Shown: piece by piece, positions 58,372 to 64,000 of the stretch
Layout of the letters: each line of letters begins with the position of its first letter
Position numbering within the stretch: position 1 is the first letter of the stretch
DNA from: Pelagibius sp. CAU 1746
GTDB lineage: Bacteria > Pseudomonadota > Alphaproteobacteria > Kiloniellales > Kiloniellaceae
Direction: 5' to 3'
Assembly: GCF_039839785.1 (NCBI RefSeq)
Contig: NZ_JBDOQT010000001.1
Location: 434,001 to 498,000 of the forward strand
DNA: 64,000 nt
Program-made: the position numbers and the translations under genes
Notes under the pieces: generated by a model
Told to the model about the DNA's origin: nothing
What the model saw: the letters and a program-made list of their open reading frames with translations, nothing else
Database searches by the model: none

Positions 58372-59106
58372 CTAACGCTGACCCGAGAAGGCCGCGAGAT
58401 GATGGAGCGCATCCTCGACGGCGCAGAGCTCCGCCGGCGTGCCGACGTGATACCACTCGCCGTCGTGACGCAGGCCCCAGAGGCGCTCGGCCTCCTGCGC
58501 CTTGTCGTAGAGTTTGTTGAGCGAGAAGGAACCGGCGGGCGCGCCCTCAAAGAGACGCGGATGCAGGATCTGGATGCCGGCGTAGATGAAGGGAGCGATC
58601 TGCCGTTCCAGGCGGCGGCGCAGGCGGCCCGCCGGATCCATGAAGTAGTCGCCCAGCCCCTCGTAGCCGAAGGCGCTGCAGGTCGGGTGCAGCAGCAGCA
58701 GCGCGTCCATCTCCTCTTCGTTCCAAGCCGCGCCGAGGCGTTGCAGCGCCGGGGTCAGCCCGTCGAGCCAGCAGACGTCGCCGTTCAGCACGAGGAACGG
58801 CCCGGCACCCAGCAGCGGCAGGGCCTTGGTGACGCCGCCTCCGGTCTCCAGCAGGTCTTCTTCCTTGGAGAAAACGATCTGCGGCCCGCCCCGGCCCTTC
58901 AGGTGACTCTCGATCATCTCGCCCAGGTAATGCAGATTCACCACCACCTTCTCGATGCCGGCCTCCTCCAGGCGGTCGAGGATGGTGTCCAGCATCGCCC
59001 GGCCGCGCACCTCGATGAGCGGCTTGGGCAGGCTATCGGTGATCGGGCGCATCCGCTGACCGAGTCCCGCCGCGAGGATCATGGCGGTCTTGGGCGTATC
59101 GGTCAT
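58372..59106 (-). CDS. murU: MurNAc-1-phosphate uridylyltransferase-type nucleotidyltransferase
   Basis: 244 residues. The N-terminal signature is MILAAGLGQRMRPITDSLPK (nucleotide loop plus Lys), with VLNGDVCWLD as the metal-binding Asp region and FIYAGIQILHPRLFEG further down. Together with the neighbouring AmgK homologue this is the MurU of the peptidoglycan recycling route that makes UDP-MurNAc without de novo synthesis, bypassing the fosfomycin-sensitive MurA step. The start overlaps the amgK stop by 4 bp (ATGA). Confidence 0.9.
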   Translation of the reverse strand: MTDTPKTAMILAAGLGQRMRPITDSLPKPLIEVRGRAMLDTILDRLEEAGIEKVVVNLHYLGEMIESHLKGRGGPQIVFSKEEDLLETGGGVTKALPLLGAGPFLVLNGDVCWLDGLTPALQRLGAAWNEEEMDALLLLHPTCSAFGYEGLGDYFMDPAGRLRRRLERQIAPFIYAGIQILHPRLFEGAPAGSFSLNKLYDKAQEAERLWGLRHDGEWYHVGTPAELCAVEDALHHLAAFSGQR

Positions 59107-60152
59107 ACCTTCGTTTCCTCTTGCGTAGCGGCATCTTCATCGGGGTTTGCGGGAAGGCCGCGCAGGGCGGCGGGAACCTCGCGGTCGAACCAGTCCTTTA
59201 CCGGCGCCAGCACCGGCTGCTGCAGGTCGCCTTCCAGCAGGCGCCAGACGCGCGGAAGGTGCCGCAGGTAGCCGTGCTTGCCGTCGCGGCGCGACAGCCG
59301 CGTGAAAATGCCGATGATCTTGGCGTTGCGCTGCGCGCCGAGAGCGTAATAGGACGCGGTGAAGGCCCAGCGGTCGATCTCGTGACGCATCCCGGCGTAG
59401 TAGCGTTCCAGCATCTCCGTCACCACCGCTTCGGAGACGTCGCGGCGCGCGTCCTCCAGCAGGGAGACCAGGTCGTAGCTGACGGGGCCGATGACGCCGT
59501 CCTGGAAATCCAGCAGGCCGCAGCACGCGACGCCCTCGCGGCCCTCCAGCACCATGAGGTTGTCGACATGGTAATCGCGCAGCACCAGCTTGTGCGGCAC
59601 GCGCTCCGGAGGGGGCAGCATATCCGGCATGACCTCGCGCCAGGCGGCCAGATAGGACTCGCGCTGCGCCGCCGAAGCCTCGCGCCCGGTCAGCGCCGGC
59701 AAGTACCAGTCGACCAGCAGGGCTGCCTCGGTCAGCAGCTTCTCCTCGTCGTAGGGTGGAATCTTCGCGGATTCCACCCACCAGCCCTGGTGCAGCGCGA
59801 CCAGCGTGTCGGTCGCCAGGCGGTAAAGCTCCGCCTCGTCGGCGCCCTCGGCCAGCGCGCGGGTGAAGGTGGTGTTGCCGAAATCCTCCAGCAGCAGAAA
59901 GCCGGCCGCGCGGTCGATGGCCAGCGTCTGCGGCGCGCTGAGGCCGATTTCGTCCAGACAGCCGGCGAGAAAATCGAAGATGTCGACGTTTTCCTGCGGC
60001 GGCGGCGCGTCCATCAGCACCGCCGTCTCGGCGCCGCGGGTCAAGCGGTCGTAGCGCCGGAAGGAGGCATCGGCCGCCAGCACCCTGCGCTCGGCATCGC
60101 CCCAGCCGGCCTTGTCCAGGAAGCTGCGCAGGAGGTCTTCGCGGCCGCCCAT
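59103..60152 (-). CDS. amgK: Anomeric MurNAc/GlcNAc kinase (AmgK-like phosphotransferase)
   Basis: 349 residues in the aminoglycoside-phosphotransferase fold. The catalytic loop is LVLRDYHVDNLMVLEG and the metal-binding segment is GLLDFQDGVIGPVSYDLVSL, matching AmgK proteins (LRDYH and LLDFQD). It phosphorylates the anomeric hydroxyl of MurNAc to MurNAc-1-P for MurU. Start ATG 60152 overlaps the tsaE stop by one base (TGATG), so translation is coupled. Confidence 0.92.
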   Translation of the reverse strand: MGGREDLLRSFLDKAGWGDAERRVLAADASFRRYDRLTRGAETAVLMDAPPPQENVDIFDFLAGCLDEIGLSAPQTLAIDRAAGFLLLEDFGNTTFTRALAEGADEAELYRLATDTLVALHQGWWVESAKIPPYDEEKLLTEAALLVDWYLPALTGREASAAQRESYLAAWREVMPDMLPPPERVPHKLVLRDYHVDNLMVLEGREGVACCGLLDFQDGVIGPVSYDLVSLLEDARRDVSEAVVTEMLERYYAGMRHEIDRWAFTASYYALGAQRNAKIIGIFTRLSRRDGKHGYLRHLPRVWRLLEGDLQQPVLAPVKDWFDREVPAALRGLPANPDEDAATQEETKV

Positions 60153-60685
60153 CAGAGGTGCAGCTCCGCCAGGCGTTCGGGCCAGTCGCCGGCGCCGTCC
60201 AGGCGCGCCTCGCGCGCGCCCTCGCTCCCCCCGGCGTCCTCTCGGTAGCTGAGGGTGACGGAGAGCGCTCCGGCCGGCAGCCGCCCGCCCAGGCGCTCCG
60301 GCCACTCGATGAGGGTGATGCCCTCGGCCAGCGCTTCGGAGAGGCCCAGTTCGCGGATCTCCGCCGGATCCTCGATGCGGTAGAGGTCGAAGTGCCAGAC
60401 CGGCGCCGGATCGCGGTCGTAGATCTGCACCAGGGTGAAGGTCGGGCTCGGCACCTCCTCTTCCGCCGCACTGACGGGATTGCCCGGCCGGCCCGGCAGG
60501 GCGCGGATCAAGGCGCGGGCCAGCGCCGTCTTGCCGGCTCCGAGATCGCCATGGAGGGCCACCACGTCGCCGGGGCGCAGCAGCGCCGCCAGGGCGCGGC
60601 CCAGCCGCTCGGTCGCCTCGAGAGCGGGCAGCGGCAAGGTCAGTGGCAGGGCGCGCGCCGAAGGCCTGGGAGTCGCGGTCATCAT
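60152..60685 (-). CDS. tsaE: tRNA (adenosine(37)-N6)-threonylcarbamoyltransferase ATPase subunit TsaE
   Basis: 177 residues. Walker A GDLGAGKT at 46-53, PSPTFTLVQIYD, and HFDLYRIEDPAEIRELG are characteristic of TsaE/YjeE. It is the P-loop subunit of the TsaBDE complex that makes t6A37 on ANN-decoding tRNAs. Two ATGs at 60685/60682 are equally possible. First gene of tsaE-amgK-murU-addB-addA-trxA; its 5' side is shared with the divergent reductase gene. Confidence 0.94.
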   Translation of the reverse strand: MMTATPRPSARALPLTLPLPALEATERLGRALAALLRPGDVVALHGDLGAGKTALARALIRALPGRPGNPVSAAEEEVPSPTFTLVQIYDRDPAPVWHFDLYRIEDPAEIRELGLSEALAEGITLIEWPERLGGRLPAGALSVTLSYREDAGGSEGAREARLDGAGDWPERLAELHL

Positions 60686-60738
60686 CTGCGGGCTGTTTTA
60701 GCTGGCACTCCGGGCGGCGGCAACCGTCGCGCCGCGGC

Positions 60739-60767
60739 TTGTATTGGCGGGCAAGCCTCGCCATGTT
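60739..60767 (+). promoter_or_regulatory. Possible promoter of the ferredoxin-NADP reductase gene
   Basis: TTGTAT (60739-60744), 17-nt spacer, CATGTT (60762-60767), about 90 nt before the TTG start. The -10 resembles the TATGTT seen upstream of hpf and the RNase D-like gene. Confidence 0.4.
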
Positions 60768-60856
60768 AGGCCCCTGCGACAGACCCCGGCGGTACGGGGC
60801 GCGAGAAACCCTGAGAAATCCAGGGCCGAAGTCCCGGCCCGCAAGGGAGAAGCCTC

Positions 60857-61954
60857 TTGGCGGATCACAGCCCCTCCTCCGACGCCCCCTCCGCCCCAAC
60901 CCCTTCGACAGGCGTCCCTTCGACGGGCACCCCTCTGACGACCGACGTGGCCGTCATCGGCGCCGGCCCGGTCGGCCTCTTCGCCATTTTCGAGTGCGGC
61001 ATGCTGAAAATGCGCTGCCGGGTCATCGACACCCTGGAGGTGATCGGCGGCCAGTGCGCGGCGCTCTACCCGGAAAAGCCGATCTACGACATCCCCGGCT
61101 ATCCCCAGGTCATGGCCCAGGACCTGGTCGACCGCTTGGCCGAGCAGGCCGCGCCCTTCGAGCCGGCCTACCATCTGGGCCAGCAGGTGACCGGCCTGGA
61201 ACGGCTCGAGGAGGGCTGCTGGCGACTCACCACTTCGGCAGGCACGGTGATCGACGCCACCGCCGTCGTCATTGCCGCCGGCTGCGGCGCCTTCGGCCCG
61301 AACCGCCCGCCGCTGGCCGGCATCGAAGACTATGAAGGCACCTCGGTCCACTACCTGGTGCAGCGCCGCGAGAGCTTTCGCGGCCGGCGCGTGGTCATCG
61401 CCGGCGGCGGCGATTCCGCCGTCGACTGGGCGATCTCGCTGGCCGAGCTGGCGGAGAAGGTCTACGTGGTCCATCGGCGGCCCAAGTTCCGCGCCGCGCC
61501 GGAAAGCGTCGAGCGCCTGCACCGCCTGGCCGAGAGCGGCAAGATCGAGCTGGTGATCCCCTATCAGCTCGCCGCGCTGGAAGGTGACGGCCGGCAGTTG
61601 ACGGGGGTCCAGCTGGCCGACATGAGCGGCTTGCGTAAGCTGCTGCCGGCCGACTGCCTGCTGCCCTTCTTCGGCCTCTCCATGAACCTGGGCCCGATCG
61701 CCGACTGGGGCCTGCAACTCGACCACCATCACATCACCGTCAACCCGGCGAGCAGCGAGACCAGCGCCGCGGGCATCTTCGCCATCGGCGATATCGCCCA
61801 CTACCAGGGCAAGCTGAAGCTGATCCTCACCGGCTTCTCGGAGGCGGCCGTGGCCGCCCACGCCATCCGCCCCCTGGTCTATCCGGGCGAGGCGCTGCAC
61901 TGGGAATACTCCACCACCAAGGGCGTGCCGGAGAGCGGGACGGCGGCCGAGTAG
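60857..61954 (+). CDS. TrxR-like ferredoxin/flavodoxin-NADP+ reductase
   Basis: 365 residues from TTG 60857, with GGGAGAAG just upstream supporting that start. FAD loop VAVIGAGPVGLFAIFECGML, the FAD-binding segment EVIGGQCAALYPEKPIYDIP, NADPH loop VVIAGGGDSAVDWAISLAEL and C-terminal IFAIGDIAHY. The CxxC of true thioredoxin reductases is absent, so this is the bacterial type-2 FNR. It moves electrons between NADPH and ferredoxin or flavodoxin. About 28 polar, Ser/Thr/Pro-rich residues precede the conserved start. Confidence 0.92.
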   Translation: MADHSPSSDAPSAPTPSTGVPSTGTPLTTDVAVIGAGPVGLFAIFECGMLKMRCRVIDTLEVIGGQCAALYPEKPIYDIPGYPQVMAQDLVDRLAEQAAPFEPAYHLGQQVTGLERLEEGCWRLTTSAGTVIDATAVVIAAGCGAFGPNRPPLAGIEDYEGTSVHYLVQRRESFRGRRVVIAGGGDSAVDWAISLAELAEKVYVVHRRPKFRAAPESVERLHRLAESGKIELVIPYQLAALEGDGRQLTGVQLADMSGLRKLLPADCLLPFFGLSMNLGPIADWGLQLDHHHITVNPASSETSAAGIFAIGDIAHYQGKLKLILTGFSEAAVAAHAIRPLVYPGEALHWEYSTTKGVPESGTAAE

Positions 61955-61986
61955 CGGCGGCCCCTCCACTCCGCCTCGATCCCCCA

Positions 61987-62081
61987 TCGAGACGCGGGCC
62001 TCCCGGCCCGCTCCTCAGGGTGAGGCAGTCCGCCTGCGTCTTCGGCCTCATGCCGAGAAGGCTGCGCAGCAGCCGTCTCGA
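61987..62081. repeat. Compound palindromic extragenic element
   Basis: A 95-bp element bounded by TCGAGACG (61987-61994) and its complement CGTCTCGA (62074-62081). Inside are GCGGGCC-tccc-GGCCCGC (61994-62011), the motif CCTCAGGGTGAGG, and GGCTGC-GCA-GCAGCC (62060-62074). This resembles the CTCACCCTGAGG/CGTCTCGA extragenic repeats that I recall from many alphaproteobacterial genomes. It lies between the 3' ends of the reductase gene and the convergent divL. Confidence 0.75.
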
Positions 62082-62114
62082 AGCATGGGCGTTTCGCCGT
62101 TCTGCTCTGCTTGC

Positions 62115-64000
62115 CTATTCGGCGACGTCGCGGTCGATCGCGCCCTCGCCGCCGCTGTCCAGCGGCACCTGCGCCAGCGGCACGTGGCAAATGACGCGCG
62201 TGCCGCCGCCGACGTAGGAGTCCAGCTCCACCCGGCCGCCGTGCAGCTCGATGAGGCTCTTCACCAGCGAAAGGCCGAGGCCGGCGCCGCTCTGGCGCGT
62301 CTCCAGAGAGCCGCGCTCGAACCTGCCGAAAACCCGCTCGCGGTCCTCTTCCGGAATGCCGATGCCGGTATCCGAGACTTCCAGCAGCATCTCGTCAGGC
62401 AGGCGCTGGGCGGAGATCGTCACCTCGCCGCCCTCCTTGGTGAACTTCAGGGCATTGGACAGCAGGTTGAAGAGCGCCTGGCGCAGGCGGCGGCCGTCGG
62501 CCAGCAGTTCGCCGGCCTCCTCGTCGCAGACCAGTTTCAACTCGATACTGCGGCTGTGCGCGCGCTCGCGGCCCAGGGTGAAGATCGATTCCAGCAGAGA
62601 ATGAACGTCCGTCGGCTGCAGGTCGAGCTGCAGGTAGCCGGCCTCGATGGAGGCCAGGTCGAGAATGTCGTTGATCAGCGCGATGAGCTGCTGCGACGAC
62701 TGCACGATGGCGTGGCTGTATTCGAGCTGGCGCTCGTTCAGCTCGCCGAAGAACTGATTCTCCAGCACCTCGGCGAAGCCGATGATGGCGTTCAGGGGGG
62801 TGCGCAGCTCGTAGGAGATGTTGGCGATGAATTCCGACTTCAGGCGGTCGGCGGTCTCCAGCGCCTCATTGCGCTCGATGAGGGCGCGCTCGACGCGCAG
62901 GGTGTCGGTCACGTCGACGTAGCTGAACAGCACGCCGCCGTCGGGCAGCGGCACCTGGGCCCAGTCGATGGCGGAACCGTCGCTGCGCTCGACGCGCCCG
63001 CTGCGGGAATCGGGGTCGGTGGTGCGGGCGATGATCTGCTCGGCGTAGCCGGGCCAGTCTTCGTCGGACACGTCGAAGAGCTGGCGCGCCTGGACCAGCA
63101 CGTCGCGCACGTGCGGTTCGGCATGCAGCATCTCCGGGTCCAGGTGCCACATCTGGCAGAGCCCCGGGTTGAACAGCTTCAGCCGGCCGTCGGCGCCGTA
63201 GACAGCGACGCCTTCATAGAGGTTGTCGATGGTCTCGCGCTGCACCTCGGTGAGGGTGTTGTAACTGCGCTCCAGCGCCAGGCGGTCGGTCACGTCCTCA
63301 TAGGACAGCAGGATGCCGCCGAAGGGGTGGGGCGTGACCACCATGCGCAGGGTGCTGCCGTCGGGCAGGTGCACCAGTTCCTCTTCCTGGGCGATGAGGG
63401 TCGCGTACTTCTGCAGCACCTCGCGCTTGTAGGCCGGGAAGTTCGGATACTCGGGGAAGCGCCGGCGCTCGCGCAAGGCCTCCAGCACGTCGCCGAGGTG
63501 CGGTTTCTGCTGCAGGAAATCCTCGTCCAGTTCCCACAGCCGCGCATAGGCGGTGTTGAAGAACATGAGATTCAGATCGCGCCCGTAGATGGCGATGGCG
63601 GTGGAGAGGTTCTCCAGCATCTCCGACTGCACGCGGATATGCCGGCCAAGCTCCGCCTGGACCTCCTCCAACTGGGTCCGGTCGAAGGCCAGGCCCAGGG
63701 TCCCGTCCTTGCCGAAGGGCAACTCGAAGACCTCCAGCAGGTGGCGCGCGCCGCCCATGACCACGTGGTGGCTGTCGCTGCAGGGCTCGCCCTTCTCGCG
63801 CGCCCTCGCCGCCAGGGCCTGGGCCGCGGCCGCCTTGGCGCGTCCCAGCAGCTCCGCGCCCTCTTTCACCACCGCCTCCACCTCTCCGTCCACTGCCTGG
63901 GCGTAGAAGCGGTTGCAGTCGGTCAGCCTGCCGGCGCCGTCGCGCAGCCACAGGGCCATGGGCAGGCAGTCGACGACCGCCCGCAGGTGCTTGGCCTCGG
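62115..64000 (-). CDS. divL: DivL-like tyrosine pseudo-histidine kinase (N-terminus beyond window)
   Basis: 628 codons are visible; the frame is open to base 64000 (EAKHLRAVVDCLPMALWL at the edge), so the N-terminal part is missing. PAS domains: one at the edge, one at LENLSTAIAIYGRDLNLMFF and one at IDNLYEGVAVYGADGRLKLF. A dimerisation helix follows, with FIANISYELRTPLNAIIGF, where the phospho-acceptor His is replaced by Tyr (codon TAC, 62813-62811). The HATPase domain is complete (LFNLLSNALKFTKEGG; SDTGIGIPEEDRERVFGRF; GAGLGLSLVKSLIELHGG). Tyr at this position is the hallmark of Caulobacter DivL, which controls CckA. Its adjacency to tsaE/amgK/murU/addBA fits orthologues, with the reductase gene lying between. 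Confidence 0.87.
   Translation of the reverse strand, partial: EAKHLRAVVDCLPMALWLRDGAGRLTDCNRFYAQAVDGEVEAVVKEGAELLGRAKAAAAQALAARAREKGEPCSDSHHVVMGGARHLLEVFELPFGKDGTLGLAFDRTQLEEVQAELGRHIRVQSEMLENLSTAIAIYGRDLNLMFFNTAYARLWELDEDFLQQKPHLGDVLEALRERRRFPEYPNFPAYKREVLQKYATLIAQEEELVHLPDGSTLRMVVTPHPFGGILLSYEDVTDRLALERSYNTLTEVQRETIDNLYEGVAVYGADGRLKLFNPGLCQMWHLDPEMLHAEPHVRDVLVQARQLFDVSDEDWPGYAEQIIARTTDPDSRSGRVERSDGSAIDWAQVPLPDGGVLFSYVDVTDTLRVERALIERNEALETADRLKSEFIANISYELRTPLNAIIGFAEVLENQFFGELNERQLEYSHAIVQSSQQLIALINDILDLASIEAGYLQLDLQPTDVHSLLESIFTLGRERAHSRSIELKLVCDEEAGELLADGRRLRQALFNLLSNALKFTKEGGEVTISAQRLPDEMLLEVSDTGIGIPEEDRERVFGRFERGSLETRQSGAGLGLSLVKSLIELHGGRVELDSYVGGGTRVICHVPLAQVPLDSGGEGAIDRDVAE

Overview
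The window is a dense, GC-rich chromosomal segment of a Gram-negative alphaproteobacterium. Markers of that class are a DivL-type tyrosine-bearing pseudo-histidine kinase, an FzlA-like GST-fold protein, AddAB instead of RecBCD, TIGR02300 and DUF1150 proteins, AmgK/MurU, a class II AroA, a trpFBA-accD-folC run and alphaproteobacterial-style promoters (TTGAC, 16-17 nt, weak -10). I would place it near Rhodospirillales/Rhodovibrionales, but that rank is inference. Almost everything is core genome. I see no insertion sequence, prophage, CRISPR array, toxin-antitoxin pair or recognisable defence island.

Layout. 1-5 kb: thrS-infC-rpmI-rplT-pheS-pheT on the minus strand (translation and tRNA charging), with infC starting at a rare AUA codon. 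5-11.7 kb: a glycosyltransferase, an alpha/beta hydrolase, an uncharacterised membrane protein, an SDR-like protein, a TPR protein, FzlA and a GNAT acetyltransferase. 11.7-17.7 kb: gltD-gltB (ammonia assimilation). 18-21 kb: uppP, a complex-I-associated-type SDR and an RNase D-like exonuclease. 21-27.7 kb: kdsD-lptC-lptA-lptB-rpoN-hpf-ptsN, joining Kdo synthesis and LPS transport to sigma-54, ribosome hibernation and nitrogen-PTS signalling. 27.7-33.5 kb: a DUF1150-hsp20 heat-shock pair with a sigma-32-type promoter and a ROSE-like RNA thermometer, an EAL phosphodiesterase, a PPP-type phosphatase preceded by a six-copy 20-bp minisatellite, a c-type cytochrome, a tartrate/malate dehydrogenase and tRNA-Ala(GGC).

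33.8-39.4 kb: TIGR02300 protein, aroA-cmk-rpsA, ihfB and lapA. 39.4-45.2 kb: an ornithine cyclodeaminase-like protein, a sarcosine-oxidase-type flavoenzyme, pyrF and three tandem diverged membrane paralogues. 45.2-50.5 kb: trpF-trpB-trpA-accD-folC. 50.7-60.7 kb, minus strand: ykgJ, trxA, addA, addB, murU, amgK, tsaE, covering double-strand-break repair, peptidoglycan recycling and the tRNA t6A factor. 60.9-64 kb: a TrxR-like ferredoxin/flavodoxin-NADP reductase and the C-terminal part of divL, which runs off the window.

The most interesting material is regulatory or structural: the AUA start of infC, the hsp20 control region, two promoters whose spacers are GC palindromes, two operator-like palindromes between gltD and uppP, the minisatellite, the inverted pair of extragenic palindromic repeats, the membrane paralogue triplet, the uncharacterised membrane protein at 7.2-8.3 kb, and the Tyr-for-His DivL homologue. 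I do not see a clear wholly new multi-gene system; the triplet is the best candidate for undescribed biology.
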